A stretch of 64,000 nucleotides of DNA from Lucinisca nassula. Its lineage: Eukaryota; Mollusca; Bivalvia; Lucinida; Lucinidae. Numbering within the stretch: position 1 is the stretch's first letter; each line of letters begins with the position of its first letter. Under the pieces are notes generated by a model, which did not search any database, was not told where the DNA came from, and worked only from the letters and a program-made list of their open reading frames with translations. The stretch covers positions 43,641,431 to 43,705,430 of the forward strand of contig OY757026.1 of the NCBI GenBank assembly GCA_963580285.1. Reading direction: 5' to 3'. A program made the translations under genes and the position numbers. This document shows positions 10,936-20,665 of this stretch, piece after piece.

Positions 10936-11690
10936 CCATAACTTTATTAAGTGATAAGGCTGTCATATTTCACATGTACATTCCTTGTTAGAAGACCTTT
11001 CTGGTGATATCATAATGTTTTGCCTTATGACCTTGATCAGGTTTTATCATGAGTTTTGGATCATCCAGGACATGTTAACCTGGGAGTTTGGGTTCGGTCA
11101 CCTAATAGTATTTCAGGTCGTCCATTGTTGAAAAACCAAGTTGTTGGGATTTAGAACTTAAGCACAGCATCCATATGCCTAGAAGAGGTAATGCTACAGT
11201 TGACTAAATCTAGAATAATTTTTCCGATTGGATTGGTTCCCTTGTCGTAAATGTCTCCGCTAGGTGGCTACAACATAACGATTGGTAGCTAGCAGAACCA
11301 GAGTTCAACAAGGTTAACTGGATGAGTCGGTCATACCAGTCAACAAAAAGATCGATACTTAGTATACTGAAATAATTTATAATTTATTTTACATAGACTA
11401 ATGACATTCTTATCACTATCTTGAAATATATGTATCTTTTTAATACTCGCAGATACAATTTACAAGGAGTAATACACAGCCAGCTGGCCCACTTCTGCAG
11501 TACTTTAAATTAACAGACGCGCTCTTGTAGGCATGCGCAGTGGTAAGAGTAGGATTCTCTACCTCAAATCAATTTACTCGCTACCTATCGTTATGTGCGT
11601 ACCGAAGGGGAGGTAATAACGAAGGGGAACCAATCTATTTTCAGATAAAACAAAATCCCCCAGAGTCTATCCTGCTTTGTGACATTTTAA
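10936..11690 (-). repeat. Right arm of the inverted repeat, inner part
   Basis: The reverse complement of 7,300-7,650, including the TTCACATGTACATTCCTTG monomer and GAGTTTTGGATCATCCAGGA. Bases 11,230-11,640 are extra in this arm and contain nothing I recognise. Confidence 0.75.
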
Positions 11691-12175
11691 GACCTTTCTT
11701 ATTTCAACAGGCCTTCATGGCCAAGTGGATAAGAGCACTGACTCTTTATCATTAGGTCTCTCACAGCCTGGCTTGGATCACATTTGAGATGCCAAGTTCT
11801 GCAATGGAAGGCCAGGCAATTTAATTCCAGGTATTTTGTTTTTTTGTTCAACTGATTGACAATTGACTCGATTGTGCAGTGGTTAGCGCGTTCGACTCAT
11901 GATCGAGAGGTTGTGCGTTCGAATCCGGCCACTGGTATCGAGGTGTGTCCTTGGGCAAGACACGTAATGACACTGCCCCACTCCACCCAGGTGTAAATGG
12001 GTAGCAGTGGTGTAAAAGCAACTGCCTCTCTCTCTCGCATGCGTGAAAACACCCGGAGTGAGTGTTCGAGAGCGATTCAATAAGCTTGAAGCTTTCATCG
12101 CAATCGAACTAAAATAAATTAGTATAAACTAATTGACTCAATGCAAGTGAAATAACCTTCAATGGGCTGTAAAAC
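11691..12175 (+). mobile_element. SINE-E interrupted by SINE-F
   Basis: The head (TGGCCAAGTGGATAAGAGC), body (GAGATGCCAAGTTCTGCA) and tail (AATGGGCTGTAAAACAAAA) of SINE-E are present on the plus strand. They are split at 11,869/12,131 by a 261 bp SINE-F. The uninterrupted equivalent is the minus-strand copy at 7,060-7,290. Confidence 0.8.
11870..12130 (+). mobile_element. SINE-F (tRNA-derived), full copy with 9 bp target duplication
   Basis: It is flanked by AATTGACTC at 11,861-11,869 and 12,131-12,139, and the empty site survives in the left arm near 7,115 (CAATTGGCTC on the opposite strand). The tRNA-like head has GTGGTTAGCGCGTTCGACTC (box A region) and GTTCGAATCC (box B). The body contains TCCTTGGGCAAGACAC and CCACTCCACCCAGGTGTAAA, a segment I recall from SINEs of many animals (possibly MetaSINE-related; uncertain). 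The 3' end is AT-rich (AACTAAAATAAATTAGTATA). Confidence 0.9.
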
Positions 12176-13510
12176 AAAAAAAACACGAATTTTCTTCTTG
12201 ATGTTATGAAATTGGAAGCTGCCCTTTCCATCCATCTAGTTTTTTGGTAGTAACTTTTATGCAAATTAATATCACTAGTTTATGATAGCTATTCTGTTTG
12301 TGTCTCTTAAGCATGATTTGGCGCTTGTCTTGCGCCCCGAGACTTCAATTTTCTTTAAATTACTCTGTGGACTTGGCAGTACTACTGTCTCCTTTCAGCT
12401 TTAAAATCTTAAAAATTAAATATTAAAATAAAAAAAAAAAAAAAAACAACAAAAAAACACAAAATCTTATGAACTAATAAATAACTGAAAAATTAAACCC
12501 TTAAGTAAATAGTTAAACCAATATGTAATTAAATATATAAATAGATAAATAATAATGCCACACTTAGCCTGTTTGGTTTTTTGTCATTGGTCATTATATG
12601 TAGATGCAATGTGATAGATGGATGGAATGTGATAGACTAGGGATCGCTTGGTCATTATATCGGATTGCCCAGTGGTAGTTCTCGCAGTATAATACCCACT
12701 GATAGGACTAGAAACTACCTTTTACAGTGACGGACTTTTGAGTTTAACGGCAGCTGTTGTGATGTTCAATGTTCTATCAGTTAACCTCAAATAAATGAAA
12801 AAGGTTGACTTTGGAGCCAAAGAATACATATTAAAGTGAAAACCGTAAACTCTTATTGAGTTTCTTCATAAACAGCACTGTTGTCTGCAAGGCTGAATAA
12901 GCCCCCTAGGCCCCCTCAAAGCCTCGTTAGATAAATGAACTTGTTATTGATCTGTATTACCAGTAAGAGCTAGTGAAATTTAGCTAGTGAAATTTGTTCA
13001 ATGTAATGTAAGTTTTGATCTGGCCGCTAATTGCTTGGATGCCTAGCTCTAAATAACCTAGCTAATGTTGGTTGGCCTGTGAAAAGTCAAACAATTTACA
13101 TAAAATGCCAAGCATCAATCTTAAGATGTTTTTATATTTTATATATTTTTTTTTTCATTCTAGTGCAGCACAGCCAATCATGCGGCGTATGATGGTCATG
13201 GTAATGGCCAGAGTGATAGTCTTGTGGATTATGAGATGGTCATGTTGTGATGTGAAAGTCAATTGTTGGTCATCTCTTAGCTGGAGTAGAGGTGTCAGCA
13301 TTTAAGATTGTAATGGAGTCTGATGTTATCCTAGCAAAAATGTAGTTGTATTAAACTGCATAACATGTGTAATTGGTAGCTATTCTATTAATCTCACATC
13401 TTGAGCTAAGAAATAGCTGCCATTGTCATTCTAATTATTTCTGTTGTATATCAAATGTCGGTATAAAGAGGGTTGACTGTAGCAAGTATTCTACTAAAAT
13501 CAGGATTTTA
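12176..13510 (-). repeat. Right arm of the inverted repeat, outer part
   Basis: The reverse complement of 3,160-3,904, 6,310-6,606 and 6,934-7,060. It contains an A-tract (12,428-12,446) and the CATGGTAATGGCCAGAGTG series mirroring 3,340-3,470. It breaks at 13,510 after AAAATCAGGATTTT and resumes at about 15,388, so the LINE/DR600 segment was inserted here. Confidence 0.8.
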
Positions 13511-13634
13511 ACTGTTGGATGGATGGATGTTTTGTTTTAAGATGCTCAACCCTAATAGGGCACATAACGTCTAAAAATAATTAGGTATTAGATATAAAAT
13601 TGTTATTGAAGTTTAAAAGTTAAAATATTAATGA
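13511..13634 (-). repeat. LINE 3' untranslated region and short-repeat tail
   Basis: Downstream of the stop on the minus strand, about 120 bp of AT-rich sequence ends in a (CATC)n-like tail (CATCCATCCATCCAAC) next to the interrupted arm sequence. It is taken as the 3' end of the LINE insertion. Confidence 0.6.
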
Positions 13635-14756
13635 TTACAGTTTGTTAAAAAGTCCGATTTCTTTAAGAAAATTGATTAATTGATAAGATGGGATGTTGTT
13701 AAAAAGATCTTTCATTGTTGTAACATTAAAATATTTTGAGCGTATATGATAAAATTCTATACATGAAATGAGAAAGTGTTTTACTGTTAACGGTTCGTTA
13801 CAAGATATACAGAAAGGTGCTCGTTCGTTTCTTAATATGTAGGAATGAGTGAGTCTTGTGTGTCCAATACAGCATCTTGTGATTTCAGTCTGATCTTTCC
13901 TATTATAATTCGAAAAAGTGCATTTGGTATGAAAATTCGGTTGTATTTTATTTAATTTATTATTAGTTTCTTTGTCCCAAATTGATTGACATTTATTCTT
14001 TATATATATGTTTATGTTCGATTTTGAACCTGAAGAAGGAATTTTTAAATTGGTAATAGTTAACGATAATGCGGATTTGGCTTCCAAATCAGCTAACTCA
14101 TTTCCACTGATATTTATGTGACTGGGAAGCCAGCAGAATATGATCTTGAGACGGCAAGATAGTGATATTTTCTTAAAATTTGTTGAATCAAGGGGTTTCT
14201 GTGCTGTTGATCGAGAGCTTTCAATACAGAAAGAGAATCGGAATAAATGATGAAATGTCTTTCAGGTTGATCTTGAATGTGATAGAGTGCAATATCAATT
14301 GCTTTTGCTTCTGCGGCAAAAATAGAGTTATTATCTGGGTAATCTAACCTTTATCTTGCTAAATATTCATTTAAGCCACACCCATTTCTGTTTACCAACC
14401 AATCAAATTACTTGATGTAATTTATTGCTACAAATTCATAAATTGAATGCCAAACAGTGTAGATCCTGATCAGATGGCTTCTTCAGAAGCCATCTGATCT
14501 GGATCTACACTTTCCAAAGATAGGGGTTGTCGTGAACAGCATGATAAGAGCTAATACAGTCACAGTCAGTGAAATTCAGACTAATGACAGAACAAGCAAC
14601 TTTGTCATCTTGTTTCGAACCGTCAGTGTAAATGGAAATGTGATGTTTAAAATGTAACAGGAGATAGGAAAGGTTTAAAAGGATAAAACTCGCGTAATGA
14701 ATTTTGTAAAAACAAATTTTGTAAGATGCATTTGAACAATTCTATTCGTAAGATAA
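13635..14756 (-). pseudogene. Non-LTR retrotransposon (LINE) ORF2 remnant: RNase H and C-terminal zinc knuckle
   Basis: Read on the minus strand from about 14,756. The first RNase H motif is YTDGSK, with its Asp codon at 14,622-14,624. A foreign insertion (14,345-14,512) follows, then IFAAEAKAI (Glu codon 14,309-14,311), IIYSDSLSVLKAL (Asp codon 14,237-14,239) and FCWLPSHINISGNELAD with the last Asp. These are the four expected acidic residues. After this comes the typical C-terminal region: RCCIGHTRLTHSYIL, then C-x2-C-x8-H-x4-C (CISCNEPLTVKHFLISC). The intact terminal frame is 150 codons (13,635-14,087). A reading-frame change lies at about 14,150-14,190. Endonuclease and reverse transcriptase are missing, as in 5'-truncated LINE copies. 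The RNase H plus zinc-knuckle arrangement suggests the I/Jockey-like group, but the clade is not certain. The element is dead. Confidence 0.85.
14345..14512. mobile_element. Short insertion with a 25 bp palindrome inside the LINE RNase H region
   Basis: It separates codons for ...NPYLWK from ...YPDNNSIFAAEAK, which are adjacent in related RNase H domains. Positions 14,457-14,510 fold into a hairpin (arm GTGTAGATCCTGATCAGATG). The arm resembles the CAAACAGTGTAGA hairpins at 53,096-53,164 and 59,298-59,364. I see no clear target duplication. Confidence 0.6.
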
Positions 14757-15388
14757 TACCGGTTGAACATACGATTGTTCTGTATGTTGGAGGCTTTTAC
14801 CCAACTGCCACAGAAGCTGAAGGCAGCCACCTATTTCGAGGCACCGGGTGACTCGGCAAGGGGACTGTTTTCGGTGGGGTCTTACCACTCTGCCACACTC
14901 CCGAAGGCAGCCGCCATATTTCTACCCCCCGGGCTGGCACGGGGCCTTAAACTGTTGGAGTCATCGGAGTCTAACTGTTGGTTTTCTTTTGCTCCAGCAT
15001 TTCAGTGGTTTCCTGCTGTAGAGTCCTCACCGTTGTTTAATCTCTGTGGTTGTTTGATTTTTGTGTTCACGGAGATGTTGCACTGATGAGATCCTCAGTT
15101 AGGAGGCATTCATGCGGACTGAACAAATTATTATTGACCCTTCCAAGGCGGTTCTTCTGTCGCGGTTCATTTTTGTTATGGTTTGTCTTTGGGTGTTTGT
15201 GTCGCTTATATTATTTTATTTTTGATAGCCTATTGGCCATTTTGTGGGAAAGTAACTGTCCTTTTGGCTTTCCGCTGTTGATGTTTCCATTAGTGTCTGT
15301 GTTTCATGTTTGTGTTTCTTTCCCTTTGGTGTCTGATGGGAGCTGTGGGTTAATTGTATCGATTCCTGATCATAGCCTCCACTTCTAC
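14757..15388 (+). mobile_element. D1 repeat joined to a DR600 copy
   Basis: 14,757-14,946 is D1 (as at 1,726-1,928). From about 14,960 to 15,388 the sequence is DR600: CTAACTGTTGGTTTTCTTTT, TTCACGGAGATGTTGCACTG, CATTTTGTGGGAAAGTAACT and TTAATTGTATCGATTCCTG. The open frames here recur only as repeat copies and have no recognisable domain. The interrupted inverted-repeat arm resumes at about 15,388. Confidence 0.7.
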
Positions 15389-15449
15389 TTTAAAAGATGA
15401 ACTTAAATTTAAAATTAAGTAGACAATACAAACACACTGAATATAAGAC
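15389..15449 (-). repeat. Inverted-repeat right arm, resumed
   Basis: AAAAGATGAACTT and AATACAAACACACTGAATAT are the reverse complement of 3,150-3,215. This shows that 13,511-15,388 was inserted into the arm. Confidence 0.7.
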
Positions 15450-16146
15450 GAGGCTAGTTGACGGGCCTCCGTGGCCTAGTGGTTAAGAGCGCTGACGCTT
15501 GATCATTAGGTCTCTCACCGCTGTGGTTCAAGCCTCGCTCTGGTCAAATGTGAGATGCCAATTTCTGCAACGGAAGGTCAGGTGGTTTTTCTCAGGTTAC
15601 TCCGGTTTTCGCCCACCTTTGATTAACGATTGGCTCAATATGAGTGAAATAATCTTTAAAGGGCCGTAAAACCAACCCCCCCCCACCAAAAAAAAAACAA
15701 GAGGGCCATGATGGCCCTGGGTCGCTCACCTGATCCATAGGGTAACAAGTGGGCCACGGGCAGAGCCATTATTGACCCCATGGCTATAATTTGCATAATC
15801 TTGGTGGTGGTCTAAAATATCTGTATAAGCCAATGTAAAACGAAAGTGCCCCGCAGGTGGGGCCATTTTGCGCACTAGGCAAATCATATTTGAACATTCT
15901 TGATAGAGGTCCACTAGATGAAGCTTTACACCAAAATCAAAGAGACCTTGCGGTTTCAGAGAAGAAGACACCAAATATCAAAGAACGGAGCCTTCTAGTT
16001 TCAGTAAAGATTCTAAAGGTTTTCTTTATATAAGTCTATATAAAACCTGCGGGTCCCGGGCACGACCATTTTTGGCCCCAGGGCTATAATTAGAACAATC
16101 TTGGTGGAGGTGGAAATCCACAAGACTATGTATGTCTGTAAAACCA

Positions 16147-16166
16147 GTGTGCACGGGGGGGGGGGG
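16147..16166. repeat. G homopolymer in an R160 monomer
   Basis: A run of about 20 G sits at the monomer position where other R160 copies have GGGGCGGGGGCATTTTTGG. A similar run lies at 17,868-17,881 in the F2 element. Confidence 0.85.
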
Positions 16167-16426
16167 GGGGGGGGGGGATTTTTTGGGCTAAGGCCTATAA
16201 TTGGAACAATGTTGGTAGCTTCATACCGAATATCAAAGACCTGAGCCTTCTGGTTTCAGACAAGATTTATAGATTTTCCCGGAATAAGTCTATTTTAAAC
16301 CAGTAGACCACAGGGAAGGGGGCATTTTTGGCCCCAGGGCTAAATTTGAATAATCTTGATAGAGGTTCACTAGACGAAGCTTCAAACCAAATATCAAAGA
16401 CCTGAACCTTCTGGTTTCAGACGAGA

Positions 16427-17115
16427 TAGAATTTGTTTTTCTACAAAAAAAAGATGTCTCCCCCTTTTTGACCTCTAAGTATGACCTTGATATTGGAGGT
16501 ATTGACCCAAGTCTTGTGTGCAACACATCTAATGAAGATGAACACTTCTGCAAAGTAACTTTAAAAAGTTCATAGAGAAATAAGGAAGTTATTGACCATA
16601 CACATAATAAACCTTTTTTTACGTTTGACCTAAGTATGGCCTTGACCTTTGAGGTACAACACATTATTGTCTCATGATGGTTAACATTTCTGCCAAGTAA
16701 TTTCATAATCCATCAAAGAAAAAGAAAGTTATTGACTGTACACAAAAAGTCCCCTTTAAAAGTTAACATTTCTGCCAAGTAATTTCAAAATCCAACTAAA
16801 AATAAAGTTTCACCAAACACGAAGAAAGGCCCCTTTTTTATGTTTGACCTCTAAGTATGACCTTGACCTTGAATGTATCAACCTGTGTCATGCCCACCAC
16901 ACAGTCTCATGGTGGTTAATATTAATTTCAAAATCCATCTGAAAATAAAGTTATTGACCAGACACGATTTGCCCACACATACATACCGACAAACTTCCAA
17001 GGGAGATAACTCAAAAAGTATAAATGCGAGAGTAATAGATCTTGCCCTCTGCATGTCGTCTAATATTGATTAATATTTATATGAAGTTTCGTGAAGATAG
17101 CTTAAACGGTTGTCG
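16427..17115 (+). mobile_element. F3 element, 3'-truncated, nested in F1
   Basis: The 5' end is TAGAA-TTTGTTT-TTCTA followed by GATGTCTCCCCC. Monomers of ~130-140 bp follow with TTTGACCTCTAAGTATGACC, GTCTCATGATGGTTAACA, TTTCTGCCAAGTAATTTC and AAAGTTATTGACCA. The terminal monomer (ATTGATTAATATTTATATGA) is present, but the 3' hairpin seen at 34,200 is replaced by R160 sequence. Confidence 0.7.
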
Positions 17116-17151
17116 ATGTAAAACCAAAGGGTCCCACAGTGGGGGCAGTTT

Positions 17152-17370
17152 TTGTTAATTACTATCAGGTTAGGTAACTCTTCTATATCTGTTGTTAAAA
17201 TACTCTTCAATACTACTCTTCAATGCTAGAGTTACTGTTACTGATTATTCTTAACTGTGACATCATGAATGTCATGGAAACGACGTAACCTCATAGTTAT
17301 GGTATGTCCCCCATTGTTGTAAATAAAGTGTGTTGCTACTTCTAAGAAGTTTTCCTGGTGTTTAACAGTT
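17152..17370. other. Unclassified insertion within R160
   Basis: It interrupts an R160 monomer between GGGGGCAGTTTTTG and TTTTGGCCCAAGGGC. The sequence (TACTCTTCAATACTACTCTT, CATGAATGTCATGGAAACG) has no second copy here that I noticed and no coding content. An equivalent of the GTGACATCATGA stretch was not seen elsewhere. Confidence 0.4.
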
Positions 17371-17691
17371 TTGGCCCAAGGGCTATAATTAGAACAATCT
17401 TGGCAAAGGTCCACTAGATAGATGAAGCTACACATCAAATATCAAAGACCTGGGCCTTGCGGTTTCAGAGAAGATTTTTAAAGCTATTCCCTACAAAAGC
17501 CTATGTTAAACCAAAAGGCCCCAGGGCGGGGGCATTTTTGGCCCTAGGGCTATGATTTAAACAATCTTGGCCCCAGGGCTATAGTTTGAACAATCTTGGT
17601 AGAGGTCCACTAGATGAAGCTTCATACCAAATATCGATGACCTGAGCCTTGCAATTTCAGAGAAGAAGATTTTTAAAGTCTTCATTTAAAA

Positions 17692-18296
17692 CTAGAGAAA
17701 GTGACCAGTGGGTCACGTATACCCCCGGCCAGCGCCATACTCTGATATAGCTTTCAAGCTTGTATGCAATATGAATGAAGATGTCAAGAAGCTATAAGAA
17801 TCTATAAATGTGCTTGTAAAAGCTAAACTAAACATAAAATATCTAAATGGACCAAGGGAGTTGGGCGGGGGGGGGGGGGGGACATGCATCAATGAAATCT
17901 TAAGACCAGTATGTAACTTCAGTGAAAGTATCAACTAAATCTATTAAAGGGTTCAGAAGATACAATCTCCTAGAAACTTTGACGCAAAACTTTAACCAAA
18001 TGTAAAATTTCTAAGTCTGACCTTGACATCAAGGTCACTTTGGGGGGATTGGGACATGCATCAATGAAATCTTTAGACCAGTATGTAACTTCAGTGTAAG
18101 TATCAACTAAATCTATCAAAGGGTTCAGAAGATACAATCTCGTAGAAACTTTGACGCAAAACTTTAACCAAAATGTTAACACACGGACGGATGGAAGGAT
18201 GGACGGACAGACAGAAAACCGGACACACGGACGGACGAACGGCAAGACGAAAACTATATACCCCCATAGTATACTTCGTATACCGGGGGTATAATA
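17692..18296 (+). mobile_element. F2 hairpin-ended element (GTATACCCCC family), complete
   Basis: The 5' end carries the hairpin GTGACC-AGTG-GGTCAC (17,701-17,716) followed immediately by GTATACCCCCGG. The 3' end is the hairpin TATACCCCC-atagtatacttcgta-TACCGGGGGTATA (about 18,256-18,293) followed by ATAAAA. The body holds two copies of a ~175 bp monomer (TGCATCAATGAAATCTT, ACTTCAGTG, GGGTTCAGAAGATACAATCT), then a long GGACGGAC-type tract (18,180-18,245) just before the 3' hairpin. The layout is the same as F1 with different terminal sequences. Confidence 0.75.
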
Positions 18297-18464
18297 AAAA
18301 TCTTTTTTTTTGGTCCTGTGACCTAGATGTGCAACAGACTGGAACCTTTTGAACAACTTTGAAAGGGGACCACCTAAGGATCATTCCTGTGAAGTTTGGT
18401 CAAAAGCTCACCTCGTCACTACATGACAGGTGAGCTAAAAAAAAAAAAAAAAGGTGAGGCTAGT

Positions 18465-18688
18465 AATATGGATAAGCAGAAACTGATCACACATGAGTAC
18501 TGGTAAACTGCTTAGGACTAAAAACTCTGAGCGAATCAGACAGTCCAGTGCATTGTAAGCCTTTTAGTTTCATTGGGCGGCAGGGCTCAAAAGGGCGTCA
18601 TGCCCCACCACTAAAAAGGAGGCGGTGTATGTTATATTGTCCGATATTTTTATAATTTTTGGAGTTAATGCTCTTTGAACATCGATCA
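18465..18688 (-). mobile_element. Decayed SINE-A and unclassified sequence
   Basis: 18,485-18,605 is a weak SINE-A match on the minus strand (GAGTACTGGTAAACTGCTTA, TTTCATTGGGCGGCAGGGCT). The rest, to 18,688, is unrecognised. Confidence 0.55.
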
Positions 18689-18703
18689 TAGCAGTTTCTT
18701 GTC

Positions 18704-19008
18704 TTGTTTGTTTGTATTGGAGTTTAACGGCCCAGTCAAAACTATTTTAGGTCATTTTTGAGCTGGTCAGTTTACCTATCCACACTTTTCCTGGGCAGGC
18801 CTGTACGTAAGCGATAATCCAGTACAGTGCACATTCTTTCGCCAGAAACTGGCAACTTCCCTTCTTGAATCAGCAGAAGGGAGAGAATGACCATAGCAAC
18901 GATTTCATGATCAATCTGCATGAAATAATGTTGCCGAGCCCGGCAGGTATTGAACCCGTGTCCTGATCATCAGACAGACGCGCATCCGACTGAGCTACCT
19001 AAGCTGGC
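18704..19008 (-). mobile_element. SINE-C (tRNA-derived), full copy with 15 bp target duplication
   Basis: It is flanked by TAGCAGTTTCTTGTC (18,689-18,703) and TATCAGTTTCGTGTC (19,009-19,023), two mismatches. The minus strand starts with a tRNA-like head, GGTAGCTCAGTCGGATGCGC (box A) and GGGTTCAATACC (box B). It passes through a ~200 bp body and ends GGCCGTTAAACTCCAATAC followed by (AAAC)n. Confidence 0.85.
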
Positions 19009-19084
19009 TATCAGTTTCGTGTCCACTTCATAACTCTGCTACCATTTGTGATATTTTCACTAAACTTCAGACATTGTCCCTTGA

Positions 19085-19385
19085 ACCCAGCCCTGCCCAT
19101 CAGGGCTTAATTGAAATATATTGGGCTGCATTCCGCTTCCACGCAGAGCTGAAACCGACCGCACAGGAGTACTGGTAAACCGCTTAGGTTTTAAGCCTTC
19201 CCAGGAATAGTGTTGCAAGTCGGACCGTCCATGCATATAAATGTTATTGGTTTCATTGGGCAGCAGGGCTTGAGATGTCATTTCATCTGAATAGTGGGTA
19301 AAAGTCCCATACAATTGGAAGCAACATCTCCAAAATGACCTGTACAGTGTTGACGGGGATGTTATACCAAATCAAACAAAAAATT
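19085..19385 (-). mobile_element. SINE-A copy
   Basis: From the right it has the tail (GTTGACGGGGATGTTATACC then AAATCAAACAAA), the central block (ATTGGTTTCATTGGGCAGCA) and the head-side block (GTACTGGTAAACCGCTTAGG, TTCCACGCAGAGCTGAAACC). The extreme head (CATCAGGGCTT) is partly decayed. An open frame through it is a repeat artefact. Confidence 0.75.
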
Positions 19386-19564
19386 GCCCCTTGAACAATA
19401 TCCATCCATCCATGAAAACTTCTTTTCTTCGGTCATTTCACACTAAAGATGCTTCAAGAATTGCAAATGTCAGTTTCGGGCGGAAGATAGTTCAGTGTAT
19501 TGCTTGGGAAAAAGAGTAGTTAGGTAAACTGACAGGCTCACTGAAGTATGTGTTGACTGGACGT

Positions 19565-19720
19565 GAGTATTTGAGTTTTACATCTCACTAACAGCAAAGG
19601 TTATAAGGAGACGGGACCTCAGTTTAAAGACTCATCCCAAAGTCTGAAGAAGCCCTGGATCGATCCTGCGACCCCTGGCTTACAAGGCGAGTAGCGTAAC
19701 CATTGTGCCACATTGGCTTC
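19565..19720 (-). mobile_element. SINE-B (tRNA-derived), full copy with 14 bp target duplication
   Basis: TGTTGACTGGACGT is present perfectly at 19,551-19,564 and 19,721-19,734. The minus strand has a tRNA-like head (TGGCACAATGGTTACGCTAC; GTCGCAGGATCGATCC) and ends in GAGATGTAAAACTCAAATAC. It is about 156 bp. The perfect duplication suggests a recent insertion. Confidence 0.9.
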
Positions 19721-19739
19721 TGTTGACTGGACGTCACAC

Positions 19740-20665
19740 TCCAAACTAGCTTGAGCTTTTGTGTGCCATAATAGGTTCCAAATAATTGTGACAAAGCCTG
19801 TTACCACCCTGTAAATCTGAAGCATTGATTGTTTATGCATTTATTTTTAGCTCACCAGAGTCTACTTAAGACTCACGGGGAGCTTATAGGATAGGCAGCT
19901 GTCCGTCTTTGTCAATGCTTTCAAATGACATCTCCGAAACATCTGGGCCGATTGAGCCCGAATTTCATGTGTAGCATCCTTGGACTGGGGGATTGAAAGT
20001 TTATGAAAATCGGCTCTTAAGTTTGGCTGCTATGGCAACTTTCCATAGACTTATAATGGGGAAAATTAAAAAATGGCATTTACTGCAAAGTCACAGCAGA
20101 AATTTCGACAAAACTTTAATCGAAATGTTCTTGAGTAAACTTCTTTCAGCCATACGCTAGGGTCCCCCAGGTTGTGTCAGGGCCATGTCACACCCCCTAC
20201 ATTTCGTAAGAGTTTGAGTGTTTGAGTTTTACGTCCCACCAACAGCTAAGGTCATACGGAGACGGGACCTCGGTTTAAAGACTCATCCGAAAAGTCTGGA
20301 GAAGCCCGGGATCGATCCTGCGATCCCTGGTTTACAAGGCGAGTAGCGTAACCACTGCACCACGGAGGCTTCTACATTTCGTAAGATCATATATAAAGAT
20401 AAAAGAGTGAAAGAGTGATATTTTGTTTATAGACACCTCAACCTATTGGTCATATGGTGTCTAATAATTTTCTATAAAACTGTTTGGGGTAATGAAAATT
20501 GTTAAGACATTAAAAATTTAGATTAAACGTAGCTATTTACAATTTATTTAAAGATAAAAGATGAAGACTTATTTAACGTTGCATATCGGAAACAACTACC
20601 ATAAGCTCTGTAGAGCTCTTATTGTGACAATGTATTCTTTAACAAACAAAACCTGCCTTCATTTA
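19740..20665 (-). repeat. Inverted copy of the 2,225-2,850 low-copy block
   Basis: The reverse complement of 2,225-2,850 with a SINE-B inserted at 20,212-20,371. The F1 3' end (TTAGCTCACC on the plus strand, at 19,847) and AAGAGCTCTACAGAGC mirror the plus-strand copies at 2.2 and 27.2 kb. No gene was seen. Confidence 0.75.
20212..20371 (-). mobile_element. SINE-B, full copy with 15 bp target duplication
   Basis: CTACATTTCGTAAGA occurs perfectly at 20,197-20,211 and 20,372-20,386, and the uninterrupted site is seen in the 2.35 and 27.34 kb copies (ATGAAATGTAG). The head reads TGGTTACGCTACTCGCC and GATCGCAGGATCGATCC on the minus strand; the tail is GGGACGTAAAACTCAAACAC. Confidence 0.92.

Larger units (their letters stand above)
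15698..18438 (+). mobile_element. F1 element, complete (2.7 kb), nested in the SINE-E A-tail
   Basis: The 5' end is CAAGAGGGCCATGATGGCCC (hairpin AGGGCC-ATGAT-GGCCCT) followed by TCGCTCACCTGATCC. The 3' end is CTCACCT-CGTCACTACATGACAGG-TGAGCTAA, a hairpin whose arms contain the 5' motif in inverted orientation. The body contains R160 monomers (15,715-16,426 and 17,370-17,690), F3 monomers (16,427-17,115), an unrelated 17,152-17,370 segment and a nested F2 element (17,692-18,296). There is no coding capacity. Confidence 0.8.
15450..18464 (+). mobile_element. SINE-E with an A-tail split by an F1 element; 9 bp target duplication
   Basis: GAGGCTAGT occurs at 15,450-15,458 and 18,456-18,464. Between them lies a SINE-E (15,459-15,697) with the tRNA-like head TGGCCTAGTGGTTAAGAGCG, box B-like GGTTCAAGCC, body GTGAGATGCCAATTTCTGCA, tail GGGCCGTAAAACC and an A-run. 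The A-run is cut at 15,697 by the F1 element and continues at 18,439-18,452. Both insertions are therefore resolved to within a few bases. Confidence 0.85.

Noticed and set aside
11870..11945. tRNA gene on the plus strand
   Set aside because: It is the head of SINE-F with its own target duplication; the anticodon arm is not well formed.
13072..13305. 77-codon coding region
   Set aside because: It overlaps the inverted-repeat arm; the mirrored arm at 3.3 kb encodes a different broken frame.
17713..18384. Coding regions in the F2 element
   Set aside because: The peptides come from GGACGGAC and poly-G tracts and a duplicated monomer, with no domain.
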